A stretch of 64,000 nt of DNA from Ichthyophis bannanicus (GCA_033557465.1 CM066037.1:515212686-515276685); one strand, 5' to 3'; counted from the first letter of the stretch, positions 45,897-57,175 are shown. The notes: a model not told the origin generated them from the letters alone. Translations and numbers: made by a program.

Positions 45897-46078
45897 ATGT
45901 AAGGAGTAGTCTGGTGGTTAGAGCAACAGCCTAGTACCCAAGAGATCTGGGTTTGATTTGCACTGGTATGCCTTGTGACTTTGGGCCTGGTAGTCTACTT
46001 CTGGTCATACTTTGCCAAGAAAGCCCAGGGGCTGCTGGGTTGCCAGGAGTCAACATTGACTTGATGGCACTTAAAAGA
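45897..46078 (+). mobile_element. tRNA-derived SINE, second family
   Basis: The head GTCTGGTGGTTAGAGCAAC (A-box-like) and GATCTGGGTTTGATTTG (B-box-like) are followed by the 3' domain GCCAAGAAAGCCCAGGGGCTG ... GGAGTCAACATTGACTTGATGGCAC. It lies 110 bp from NAV3 exon 46189-46361. Related fragments are at 19555-19680 and 28605-28672. Confidence 0.7.
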
Positions 46079-46188
46079 ACACTCTAATATTTTTACTTTG
46101 AGAAATCAGAGAGAAGCAAAGCCTGAGACTGGGCACTGATCTTGGGCAAACGTAGCCTTTAATAAATGGGCTTATGAAAACAACTTAC

Positions 46189-46361
46189 GCAGAAGCCGAG
46201 TGTGATGGTTTCATTGACGTTGAGCCTGATTCACCTGCGCTGTGGGGCAACTTGGGTGATGCTGGCAGAGAAGAGTCAGTGAGTTCTTCAATATCGGAAT
46301 GTGAAGAGGGAGGTTTGGGGTTTTTCTTCTTGCCAAAAGCCTGTTTAAATGAGCTTCTAAG
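46189..46361 (-). CDS. NAV3: NAV3 exon: LRSSFKQAFGKKK region
   Basis: This 173-nt coding exon of neuron navigator 3 has the acceptor CTGTTTCAG and the donor GC|GTAAGT. It holds 57 codons plus two bases of an Ala codon. The product starts LRSSFKQAFGKKK, a hallmark of the navigator family, followed by SSHSDIEELTDSSLPASPKL, then a Gly/Ser-rich tail. The preceding exon ends in a complete TGG codon, so the reading frame joins exactly. The ELTDSSLPASPKLPH and SMKPSHSAS segments match NAV3 better than NAV1 or NAV2 as I recall them. The segment is predicted to be disordered and basic, just upstream of the coiled coil. The following intron (19339-46188) is about 26.8 kb and holds most of the transposons in this window. 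Confidence 0.95.
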
Positions 46362-48010
46362 CTGAAACAGAAGAGGAGTGACTTGGAGTAACCCTTGTTC
46401 ATATGTGCATTTTCCTGTTTAAAGGGGTTAGTGTGCAGGTTGCTATCTTAGCTACAAGGTAAGGTCAGCTTGCAGAAGCACAATATTAAATTTAAGCGAC
46501 TCAGCATCTTTAAAAATCAGGATGCTGTGTTTTTACTTTTGAAATTAATTCAGCACAGGACAAACATGTAATGCTATAGGACAAGAGCAAGGTCAGTGTT
46601 ACTGATATACAGTAGAAATGCTCACTTAAAGCCAACACCTTGTTTGGAGCCCAACAGTCCTGGTATCTGTGCAACATTTTAGACAACTGATTTTAAATAA
46701 TCACCATACTGTACAAACACATGCCAAATATTAGGCAGCAAAAATTGAATTACTGTGAATTAGAAAAGGTTTTTCTCTCCTAATTTCATTGCTCTAATGT
46801 ACTGCATAATTTATAGTCACTTTTGGTTTGCCCAGAAAAAACGACTTTGCTATTTGCCTTTGTGGTCCTGTCAAAAAGGAATATTGGATACCATAACCAA
46901 TATGTGTGCCATTGATTTTTTCAGCAGCAAATCAGCAAAAAATATAATGAACTGTAACTTTTTATAGGCTGCTAAAGAGAGACAGGACTGGCAAAACACA
47001 TTTATTTCAGGTGCTATGCTGATGATAATTTGTATATCTAGAATTTTCATGAAGATTTCCGTTTCTTATTGACTTATGCACCGCAAGTAGTAAGCTAATC
47101 AAATCTGGCTGTAAATGAAGAACATTTATTTTCCTAGAAAAGTGAACAGAGAAAGAGCTGCTATATAAAAAGACAAAATTACCTTTATAAATTAAGGAGC
47201 CGGATAAAAAGTCAAGCCCCAAAGGTATATTGTACCCATTTTCAACTACCCAGGGACCAAACAAATATGCACAATTTAAATACATGGCTAATTTTTTTAA
47301 AATGAGCAGTCATAGCATTTTTTCAGCATACATTAGTACCATCTTTGTAACATATGCTATAAGCATGCTCCGGGGGGTCCTGAATTTTGGCTTGTGCACC
47401 TGCATAAAACCCATATCATCGGCAATAAGAAAAGGGGGGATAAAAGAGGAGATCCAGTAGGGATTGCAGAACTATTGTAGGTGGGTAGGGACAATGGATG
47501 AATTTGAATGGCCTGGCAGCTGCCACCTGCAATCTTATTCCTTGTTTCACGTCAACAAATTGTGCAGCTTTATAAATATGGCAAAGGGCAAAACAATGAA
47601 CCAGAAATCAGGATGTCACTTGTTCAAGTGACTGGATATTTTTGATATGCTATTTCCTAGGATAAAAAACATCAATAAATGGAAGCAGACTCAGGTAGTG
47701 GCACGACAAAAAAAAAAAAAAAAGTACAGCTGCATATGTAAGGCAGCCTGCCAGAAAATGGAAACCTTAGGATTGCACAGAAGAAACAACAGTAGCTAAG
47801 CCATTCCAATGCATTGCCCTGATTTACTAATTATTTGTAAATGTAAAAGCAGAGAGTATTGTTTGATTTTATTAAATTAAGAAAAGAAAGTCTGTTGATA
47901 ATATAGCCAAAGATTTCCAATACATGAGACTTTTCATATTATAGGCTTCTAGGTCAGGTGGGGTATCCAATTTGGGAAAAAAACAAGTGTCTGTAGTTTT
48001 ATTGCATCCT
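46362..48010. other. NAV3 intron, no gene seen
   Basis: AT-rich intron with a poly-A run at about 47707-47723. No transposon end or exon was recognised. Confidence 0.4.
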
Positions 48011-48436
48011 GGGGCATATTTACTAAAATGTGCTAATGGTTAGCGCAAGGTTTACTATGTGCTAATAGCACTGCACTGACTGTTAACACAGAGCAGCATG
48101 GTAAATGTCCATGCTAATCGCCTAGCATGGGATGGGGTAGTGACTGGATGGATTGAGGAAAGAGTGTGGGCATTGACAGCACATTGAGGTTAACACTAGG
48201 CTCATCGGCTTGTGCTAACTTCTATCACTGTCATTAGTGCAGGTGCACTTACCAACTCCTCAGTGGGTGGTGGTAAGTGCACCCATATTACTGTAGGAGT
48301 GTTTGCTGGTTGGCGTGGTGAGGTGAGTCTTCCTGCAGTAACTGCAAGGGGACATGCTGGGTATGCCCCCAACGGTTAGCACAGGTCTATACCACTAATG
48401 TTTGGGACTTAATGTGCATTTTAGTAAACATGCCCC
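48011..48436. mobile_element. MITE-like copy of the GTTTACTAA TIR family
   Basis: 426 bp with ends GGGGCATATTTACTAAAATG and CATTTTAGTAAACATGCCCC. Non-coding. It shares termini, but little interior, with the long copies. Confidence 0.75.
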
Positions 48437-49205
48437 AAAATATCTAAAACGTAATCAATTATCTTGCTCCTCTTCCCTATTTCAGATTAGGAGAGAACTG
48501 ACAATATTCCTTGTAATTAATTCAATTTATTGGTTTAATTCCAGATTGAAAAATGTGGTCATCTTTTAAGCAAGGATATTATGGTCCTTCCAGCCCATGA
48601 TTTCTGATTTAAAGAAATGGATTTTGGCTACGTTACCTTCTTTGTACTCAACAGATTGAAATGAATAGAGACAAGCTGAGAAGACAAACAAGATCATTTG
48701 CTTTAGGAAGCTACAAATGCCTACTGCCAAAATAAATAGCGATCATGCCAGGATAGGTTCTTTATACTGTAGATGCATGCCAGATTAGTCATGGTTTATA
48801 TTCACCTCACTTCCTCTAGCGTTCACCTTGCAGAAACATGAAAGAGTGCGCAATTACAAATCAGAGGAATGAATGCTGATTAAAATATATAAAAATCACT
48901 ACTTTCGCCACATAAGCATTTTCTTGAAAAGAAATGTTTGGTGAATCATGAATGGAACATGCAGAGTGGGTGATTTTTATATGTTTGGTTTGATCAAACG
49001 TTCTATATAGACTCTGCTGTTGCAAGGTGACCAGAGAGTTCCATGTCATCACGGACAGGTTGAGCCGGTCTTGCTTTTATCCCCTACTGTGTCTATGAAC
49101 TTGCAGTAACTTTATAACAGGCTGACTATGTATTATGGCCAAGTAGGTGTCTATGTCAAGGCTGTTTTATAAGGACATGTGGAGTCCCATTCTGAAAGGG
49201 GAACA
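48437..49205. other. NAV3 intron, no gene seen
   Basis: AT-rich intron. Nothing recognised. Confidence 0.4.
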
Positions 49206-49209
49206 TCTG

Positions 49210-49700
49210 GGCCATCCGGATAGCCCCGAGCAGGCTGGGCCCATTAGGACCCGATTCTATACCATGGGAGCAAAACGTTCCCATGGCAATGCCCTTGCAT
49301 GCTAGCAGGGTTGACCACCTCGCAGGCTCCCCTGACTCCCACGATGCAGACCTCTTCATCCCTGTCACGGGTGGGCAGCCGGGGCCTGGATTGGGTGGCA
49401 GGGACCTCCCCACACCCAACTTGGCGTGGGGGGGGGGTTCTGCCCTGATCACCCCATTTGTGCTGCTTATTCCACCTTTGAGGTGGAATAAGCAGCACAT
49501 CTCTGCTGACCCCGCAGGATGTACAGGGCTGTGACTGGAATCAGCCCTGTACATCCTGCTGCCTCAACCTACCCCTGCTCTACCCCCTCCCCCCTGCTCT
49601 ACCCCCGCTGGCTCTCCCCATCCTGCTGCTCTAGCTGTGTGGGGAGAAACAGAGGGGGAATAGGGGCAGCCCTGCAAGGCACGTCTCAGAATCGGACCCA
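49210..49700. repeat. Dispersed hairpin repeat, copy 2
   Basis: The GC-rich counterpart of 9815-10240. It has a hairpin in CTTATTCCACC TTTGA GGTGGAATAAG at about 49466-49493 and a second in GGATGTACAGGGCTG with CAGCCCTGTACATCC at about 49516-49555. Both stems are near-perfect. Confidence 0.65.
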
Positions 49701-50563
49701 TAGGCACCCATGTCTTTATAAAATACTTTATTAAAAATGCCCTTATTTGGCAGCCTGTCCTCTAGCTTTAGTACCACTAGGGATCACAGGCACCATTTTG
49801 GAACCCAGAGTTGGTGGAGCAGGAATGACTTGGGATTCCTCCTGCTCTCACTAGACACCAGGGATTCTGGTAAAAGTTGGGCAATGGATCGGAGGGGGGG
49901 CAGTCAAAGAGTTTGCCAGGGAGGTCATTGAGAGTGGGTTCTTGAAACCAGGGAGGGATCATGTAGGAGGATCGTGATGCTGCAGAGGAGGGGATTGGTG
50001 GTGGATTGGATTCTGCAGGGGATATCTCTGGGGGGGGGGGGTCTGGGAGGGCTTGTACTGTTAGCAGGAGGGGATTGGGTACTGCATGGATATTGGGAGC
50101 AGTGACTTAAAAAATTTGTGCATATGAGCATATGTGGAATAAGCTGCATGATTTACACCCCCCCCCTCCCACCATATGTGCAGTCCTCTGCGTCCTTACG
50201 CATATTTTACAAGAGGCTCTGATAGAGCCTTTAGTAAAATACTATGAGAATATTCCACATCCCAACTTGGATGTCTTAATTCCCCTCTCCATGTCCTATC
50301 TAAAATTTGCCTTAAAGTACACATGTATTTTATAAATCATATAACTAAATATTTGACTCCGGCCCTGAAAATGCAGGCCATGTAAATGTATGTGCCATCT
50401 TGGTGCCACACATACTTTTAGGCATTTATCCCCTTATGGTAATTTTATAAAAGTTCTTTAATGTGCAAAAAATCCTTTATAAAATTCCCCCCTAGAAGTT
50501 CATAGATACATAGGGGTAAAAACCAGGATTGCCGCCGTCTGTCTCTTATAACATGAAAATATT
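49701..50563. other. NAV3 intron, no gene seen
   Basis: Contains short poly-G and poly-C runs near 50026-50042 and 50155-50168, and MITE-like TTTTATAAA words near 50330-50490. No gene. Confidence 0.4.
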
Positions 50564-53500
50564 GGGGTATGTTTACTAAACTGCGGTAACGTTACAGAGC
50601 GCGCATTATGTAACATTAACGCTTGTTAGGTAATGTTAACGCGCGGTAACGTTACTTAAAGATCGTTAACGTCCCCGGCCGCGGTAAACACCGCAGAGGG
50701 TGGAGAGAGGGCGGGGGGGGAAGGGGTCAATGGGAGGGGAGTGGGCGGGGAGAGGCTCCCTGCACAATAACGCGCTGAACTGAAGGGCTGAATCCTACCG
50801 CGAATGAAAACCTGCCGTTAGATGCACATTTGCAGGAGAGAGAAACCATTTAAGTGTCAGCAATGTATAGCACAGACAGGGAGCCCAAGAAACGTGATAG
50901 TAGTGCTCCATGTCCAGCACCAGCATAGTGCCCAAGTATGAAAGGCCACTATTGCGATGGTGCAAGTGGGGCATAGGAGACTGCAGGCGGGACATGTAGC
51001 GGGGGCAGCAGGGGCACAGGGTGGACTAGGCAGGCGCCTAGGTGGCACATAGAAACATAGAAACTGGAAATCATCATGACAGCAGCTGACAAAGTCCAAA
51101 CACAATCCACCTACATCTACCTGGTCCACCCGAGCTAACAGTTGCCAGGGCACTGACTTGACATACCCCCAGCCAACTCTCCCCCAAGCGGAAAGAACAG
51201 ACTATTGGTAGGCGGTGATGGGGGGGGATGTGAGGATGCTCATGTATGCCCCATGCCCCAGACCCCGCTCCCTAGGCGACCACCTACCCACACAGTGGAT
51301 GGCCTGGGACTGCACACTACCAGCACCGACAGTATATGGCCATGTCAGCATGGCAGGGGGGGTGCCCGTGCTGGAGGGGGCAGTGGCACCTGCCTGCAGT
51401 GGACCTAGGCCATGCCCTGTACCAGTACATGGTGTGCAGTGCAACATAAAAGGTCTGGCTGAGGAAAGATACAAGTAGCCCCAGGGACCACCATGCATCT
51501 GTGGCAACAGTGTGGTGCAGTACACCCAGTGAGTGTGTCCAGAAGCAGAGGGTCACAGGTTCAAGCCCCAGCTGTGGTTCCTGCAGAGCATGTCCCTATA
51601 TTTTACCCTACAATACAGATACAACAGCAACATGTGCAAAGCCCAAAGCAGCAGCGAACAGGGGTACAAACGCCCACTCACACAGGCTCCACAATCCAAA
51701 GATGCATGGAGAGTCAGGCTGTGGGCCCCAGCATTGAGCTGCAGTTATCACCAGGGCACTACTACTACCTCCTGCACAGTTTAGCAATGTCGGCACTGTG
51801 ATCAGGACCAGTGTAGCGGGAAGGATTGCCAACCACCCCTATCTGTGCACAATGCTACAATAGGAGTGTGTGTGTGTGTATGTCTATCCATCTTTTTGTG
51901 GCTGCCTACACCTCACCGGGCCCTCAATGTCCCACTGTTACCAGCGTTAGCCTGAATATGTGCATAATGAGGAGCAAAGTGTTGTGGGTATGGCCCAGAC
52001 AGGACTGATTGGCCAGGATGCATCTTCACAGGGTGTGGGGCAATGGCTGGGACACTGTAGTGCCCAACCACCGCCTGCATGGACAGGGTGGCCACAGCAT
52101 GGCATGCTGGGAGGGCACTCACTCTGACCGAGCAGTGACTATGGCATGTCTAGGTTCCCACATAGCGCTTTATATTATCTGCCTCCAGTGATCCTGTTGT
52201 GTCCCCAGTGCTGGGGCCCCAATCACTGAGATGCCTGCTTGCTGCACATAGTTCCTCTGTGAGCATGCACTATGGACTGGCTAGTGGACTGTCTGCAGTT
52301 AGACTGTGCATGGTCAGAACACCTATATGGTGCAGTCTGACTGTGCTGTCTGCTGGTGACTGGCAGACAGTGATGTGAGGCAGTTGGGGTTTTCCAGAGC
52401 TAACCCCATCATTGCTGCTGGTCTGCCACTGTCACTGCCCCAGCCACAGGTATGGCTCTAGCCCACCAACCCTGGAGGGCTGTCACATACCAGTAGGAAG
52501 GAGGTTGCTTCATGGAGGGTCTGGGGCACCTGTTCCTTACCTACAAAAAGGGTGATGTGAGCCCTTTGGGGTACGTAGTGTATACCACTTTGAACTATCA
52601 AGGCACTGCTACACAAACCTCATGCAAGTTTTGAAACCCCTCTGCCCTGATAACAGGTGCCCATGTTAACCAGACCCTAACACGGGGTACACACTAATCT
52701 GGGTGGTGTCTGGTCCCAGAGGGCCACATGTGACTTCAGGATACAGATGGACACCGAATTACCTTCAGCTGTACTGTAAGGAACACCTGTCACACACTGG
52801 CAGTGATGGGGATGTACAGCAGGGCCTATCTCTAGCACCACATGTACTGCGGAGCTAATGCTGGGCACCCATCCTATCCCTCAGGGAGAACACAGAACCT
52901 GCACAATGGCATGGTCTGTAGCTACTCTGTGCCAGTATCACCCACTGTCAGTTCGTCTTTCCAAGCTGAGGTACCGGAAAGGTGTAGACGCCATTTGCTG
53001 ATCAGCTGTAGACAGCTATTCAGCATGTGCATCGCATCATGGGTACTGGTGGGGTTACCCTATCCTGGCACTCAGAGCAGACAGTTTGTGCAGTGACCTG
53101 CAGTCCTGTACCCAGCCATTGCTGTGACATACACCACGGAGGTATAGCCTACTGGTTAATACAATGCCATTCTTGTCAGTGTTCATGGGTTCAATTCCTC
53201 ATTGTTCCCTCCTCTCATGCCTGTCCTACACAAATAGTGTGCATGCCTGTAACAGTCATATTTTTGCAGATTTGTGCTGCCAGCCCATAATACCCTCGCA
53301 ACAATTGCCAACATTCCCTCGGTCCATCTATCTGCATCTGTCAGCTGTGTAGAGTCCTGTCTGCCTGTGCAGGCTGTCACCCCATGTCATGCACTGCTAC
53401 CCTTTCCTGCATTGCGCCTCTTCATGCTTGCCTTGCCTGTGCCTGATCTGCATGGCACCACCACTCCTCTATCCACCCATCATTGTAACTATCCTGCCAC

Positions 53501-54365
53501 CTCCGCCTCCACTGGGGGACACGTATTCCCATCGTCTGCCACCAACTGTATTTCCAGTACTTTACATTGCCAACACCCTGTGCTGTGGTACAGGTGCCCC
53601 CACCATGTTTGTCATCAGTACTGGCAGCCATATGGGATGCCCACAGATATGGCAGGTCCAGTGGCTCCCAGCTCTCCGTCCTTTACTCAACTGTTCATTA
53701 CCTTTCCTGAGTGCTCTATCTAGTGTTAGGGCTACATCTGTCTCCGTTCCTCACTGGTCATGCATGTCATCCTGCAGTACCTTGCAGCCTTAGGCCACAC
53801 TAACCTAGGGCACCATAACCTTGTTAGGACACCGTAACCTATGGTTCCGTAACCCAGGGTGCCCTCTAAGGTGCCCTGTCCAGGGGTGCCTAATACGGTG
53901 CATAGCCTAAGGAGCCCTACTGTATAGGGCACCTTACAAAGCGCCTTATGAGGCACCTTATAAGGCACCTTATAGGGCACCTAACAAGGCACCTTATAAG
54001 GCACCTTACTTATACGGCACCTTACAAGGCACCTTACTTATACGGCACCTTACAAAGCACCTAACAAGATACCCTACAAGGTGCCTTATAAGGCACCTTA
54101 CTTATATGGCACCTTACAAGGCACCTAACAAAGCGCCCTACAAGATGTCTTATAAGGCGCCTTGTAATGTGCCTTGTAAGGTGCCTTATAAGGTGCCTTG
54201 TAAGGTACCTTATGAGGCGCCTTGTAGCGTGTGTTAGTTTGTAACATGCATTAGCTGATACGGCTTGCTGTAACGATGTACCTCCCATGCCTTTATATGG
54301 CCATCTGTACCTTTACCGCGGAACCTAACGCGAATGACATTACCGCAGTTTAGTAAACATACCCC
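50564..54365. mobile_element. Large TIR element, copy B (3.8 kb, uninterrupted)
   Basis: The left end GGGGTATGTTTACTAAACTG and the right end CAGTTTAGTAAACATACCCC are perfect inverted repeats over at least 20 bp. It is the uninterrupted, inverted counterpart of copy A (32825-45309). No frame longer than about 150 residues is present and no transposase motif was seen. It holds tRNA-like segments near 51516-51580 and 53134-53205, a CR1-type tail fragment at about 51046-51190, and a palindromic AAGGCACC tract near its right end. Possibly non-autonomous. Confidence 0.78.
53810..54235. repeat. Palindromic AAGGCACCTTAT tract
   Basis: About 430 bp dominated by AAGGCACCTTA and its complement TAAGGTGCCTT in both orientations, in steps near 12 bp. 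Every unit can fold back, so long hairpins are possible. Copy A has no such expansion in the matching place (about 32940-33030). Confidence 0.85.
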
Positions 54366-54874
54366 ATTGACTCATCCTATGTTATTGTCTGTCACTAAAA
54401 AGATTGATTCTGTTGCTGGATAACATTCATGACCAATCCCATTGTTATTTAGACATAGCATAACATTATGTTTTTGTCCAGATCAAAGGATCCCAAACTT
54501 ATCCTGAGGGGTCCTTACCAATCAAGTTTTCAGTATTTTCACAATGAATATGCATGAGGTAAACTTATATGCAATGGAGGCAGTGCATTCAAATCTATCT
54601 CATGTGTACTCATTGAAGATGTAATGAAAACGTCACCGACTAGAGATCTCTCAGGACACGTATGGCAGCCACCATTCTAGACAAAGTCATTATTAATCGT
54701 CTTTGTTCTATCAGTATCTCTGCATGCACTCTACGAGCTTTGGTTTCCCTTGTGCATTCAGGGCATAATTAGGTAGAAAATGTTACCTATGCATCTGGCT
54801 TTGTAAGAAGAGAGATAGGATACATTTTTTAAAACATCATCCAAGATTGTTTGACAAAGTCCCAAAATACTTAC
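54366..54874. other. NAV3 intron between TIR element and exon 54875-54996
   Basis: AT-rich intron. Nothing recognised other than the splice donor of the exon at its right edge. Confidence 0.4.
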
Positions 54875-54996
54875 CCAATTTTTCTTTTTCTTTTTCTTGG
54901 AATCAGCATCATTGTTGCTGCCAATACTTGAGTGGCTCGTAGCACTGTTGATGCTGGAAACACTTTCTGAGGAGTGCTGCCTTCTTATGCGCAGAT
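54875..54996 (-). CDS. NAV3: NAV3 exon: RRQHSS / Ser-rich and polylysine linker
   Basis: This coding exon of neuron navigator 3, a microtubule plus-end-associated AAA-family protein, is 122 nt long: 2 nt completing a split Asp codon plus 40 codons. The acceptor is GCGTTTAG and the donor is TGG|GTAAGT. The product begins LRIRRQHSSE, continues through a Ser/Thr-rich stretch (SVSSINSATSHSSIGS) and ends in a basic KKKKKKNW tail. The RRQHSS and SVSSINSATSHSS motifs are conserved across NAV1, NAV2 and NAV3. The poly-Lys tail before NW and the downstream exons fit NAV3 best. This segment is a disordered, probably phosphorylated linker ahead of the coiled coil. Protein homology here is from memory, not from a search. 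Confidence 0.93.
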
Positions 54997-55175
54997 CTAA
55001 ACGCAAAAGAATCATGTCTTGCTATTGAGATGAGTAAAAGGAGTCATGGGGAGGAGAAAGCTTTGCTTTCGTCCTGAACTTCAAAATCATCAATGGCTAC
55101 CACAAACAGAAAAAGGCACAAAAAAAAACAATTGTACATATACAGCTCTACTTTATCTGATCATTTTAGATATTG

Positions 55176-55337
55176 TGGGAGTCATTTGCTAAGTCAGCAT
55201 GCACTAACAGCATTATTATGCATCATCTACTGTAGGACCGATTTTATGCAAAATGCTGAAGTCCCTTATGCAATGGACCTTGCGGTAGATAACGCACGAT
55301 AATGGTGTTAGTGCATACTTTTAGTAAATGAGCCCCT
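55176..55337. mobile_element. MITE-like copy of the GTTTACTAA TIR family near the microexon
   Basis: 162 bp with ends GGAGTCATTTGCTAAGT and TTTTAGTAAATGAGCCCC, diverged from the other copies. It ends 34 bp from the NAV3 microexon (55372-55398), between it and exon 54875-54996. Confidence 0.6.
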
Positions 55338-55371
55338 ATGTTGTTTGTTTTATCTGACTGTTGTTCCTCAC

Positions 55372-55398
55372 CTTGAACATATTGACTGGAAAAGCAAG
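55372..55398 (-). CDS. NAV3: NAV3 microexon (27 nt)
   Basis: This is a candidate 27-nt coding microexon of neuron navigator 3. On the minus strand it follows a strong pyrimidine tract ending in TTTTTAG and is followed by the donor GTGAGG. In phase with the next exon it encodes a split codon, then CFSSQYVQ, and ends with the G that begins the Asp codon completed by the exon at 54875-54996. I recall a short SSQYVQ-type segment just before the RRQHSS motif in navigator proteins, which supports the call. It lies only 375 bp upstream of the next exon. Small in-frame cassettes like this are often alternatively spliced in neural genes, so inclusion may be regulated. The length being a multiple of three fits a skippable exon. 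Transcript data are needed to confirm it. Confidence 0.72.
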
Positions 55399-56444
55399 CT
55401 AAAAATGAGAAAAAAATATATAAATGAAGTTAGTAAAAATCTAGCCAACAAACTAGCCAATCTCATAATATTTAGTGTATTTTAAGGGCCATTTACCAAA
55501 GAAATTTACACTATTACTAATAACCATTTCTATAGTGCAACTAGGCACACGTGCTGCTGTACACATAAAACAGAGAAAGTCCCTTCTCTGTGGAGCTTAC
55601 AATTTAACTGAGACAGACAAGACAAACAATTTCCAATCATCATTTACATCTTACAGTGAAACAAATTCAGAGAGATTCAAGATCAAAAAAAAGTTAAGGA
55701 TTTTCTACTGTCACCTTGTCCCAATGGATGATGTCCATAGCTGTGAATATGAATGTTGTCAAATGATAAAATACTTCATGAAAGAAATGGGTTGAATCAA
55801 CATTTGGAAGTTTTAATCTGAAGTCTAGTGGATTTGTTTGCATTTTTTTAGATCCAGTTGTCAATTTTGGCCTTATTTTATCTTAAATATATGTAACAAT
55901 TAAGCTCCTTCAATAGGTAAACTTTAAAAAATATATTATACTGTGTCTGTAAAATATATAAAGAAATTGAGACCCTTCTTCCCTCTTAGAAACATCCAAA
56001 ATCTAATGACAAAAATTTTCACTGATGTGAAGAAACTGGAAATTAGTGTTTCTCCATCATACCACGCCCACAGTAAATGACAGGTTTGGAGCACAAACAG
56101 CACAGCTTCACACCAGCACAGCTTCACATTTGCACATGACATCATTCATTTGCATGTGAGTGTTTCAGTTAAAGCGATCTCACTAATATCATGAGGATTA
56201 TCTTAAGGCCTTATCACATAGAATGCTACACAAGAGGCCCTCAACGTGCACATTAAATTTTATTTCATACACTCCTGAGAGCACTAAAAATTTAGATCCC
56301 AATACTGCAGCCTTATAAGCAGCATGGCAGCCTGAGCACTAAAGACTACACACACTGCCAAGCGTTAGGCACATACAAGGTAATTTCATAACAGGATGAC
56401 TAGGTTTAGAGGGCAAGAAGGAACCTATTTTGGCCCAATTTTCC
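55399..56444. other. NAV3 intron, no gene seen
   Basis: AT-rich intron upstream of the microexon. No further NAV3 exon or transposon was recognised. Confidence 0.4.
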
Positions 56445-56560
56445 CTTTTGGAAACCTGAAAGGTACTTGTGGCCTGGACTGACCACTATTGGAAACAGGA
56501 TAATGGGCTTTGGTCTGACCTAGTATGGCATATCTTATGTTCTTATCTATGTGTCTTTAG
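56445..56560 (+). mobile_element. Solo CR1-like 3' tail
   Basis: TTTTGGAAACCTGAAAGGTAC, CACTATTGGAAACAGG, TGACCTAGTATGGCATATC, the shared CR1-like end. Confidence 0.6.
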
Positions 56561-56766
56561 AAAACGCTAGTGAAAATCCAGCAGCAATCACAGCTCCATT
56601 GAGGTCTCAGATATTTATGCCTGTTTTTGATGCTGATCGATGTATTTTATAATCAATGCATGTATTTGCGAGTGCCTGCACTGTGTCCGGACTGTGCCCC
56701 TACCACACGTGCTTCTGTAAGAGCCATTTTACATGCCTGTATTGCCACATACACGCTAAAACTTAA

Positions 56767-57175
56767 GACAGACTTAAGGATCTTAATATGTACACCTTAG
56801 AGGAAAGGCGGGATAGAGGCGATATGATTGAGATGTTTAAATACCTCCGTGGCATAAATGTTCAGGGAGAGAGCCTCTTTCAATTGAAAGCAAGTTCTGC
56901 GACGAGGGGACATGGGATGAGGGTGAAGGGAGATAGATTCAGGAGTGATATGCGGAAATATTTCTTTACGGAAAGAGTAGTGGATCCGTGGAATAGTCTC
57001 CCAGTGGAGGTGGTAGAGATGAGGACAGTAACTGAATTCAAAAAAGCATGGGACCAACACAGAGGATCTCTAAAGGTAAAAAGTGGACTGTTGTAGTTGT
57101 TGTTATGGAAGGACAGACTAGATGGGCCTTGTGGTCTTTTTCTGTCATCATGTTTCTATGTTTCTATGTTTCTAT
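56767..57175 (+). mobile_element. CR1 LINE 3' end, young
   Basis: 409 bp. The 102-residue frame at 56788-57096 is identical to the C-terminus of the CR1 at 34911-36648, and ends DQHRGSLKVKSGLL. The tail has three TTTCTATG repeats. Both flanks carry TAAAACT (56757-56763 and immediately after 57175), a likely short target duplication. Orientation is opposite to the copy nested in DIRS copy 2. Confidence 0.9.

Noticed and set aside
51516..51580. Functional tRNA gene
   Set aside because: A- and B-box-like words are present, but no cloverleaf with an anticodon could be drawn by eye, and it lies in a transposon.
54166..54235. Transcription terminator hairpins
   Set aside because: The palindromic units belong to a tandem tract in a TIR element and there is no nearby gene end.
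9608..55398. Host gene is NAV1 or NAV2
   Set aside because: HHLDQIREAMNRMQ, EILKAENDRLKAETGN and the SLGLSLNNLNI segments match NAV3 better than the NAV1 or NAV2 sequences I remember. A database search would settle this.
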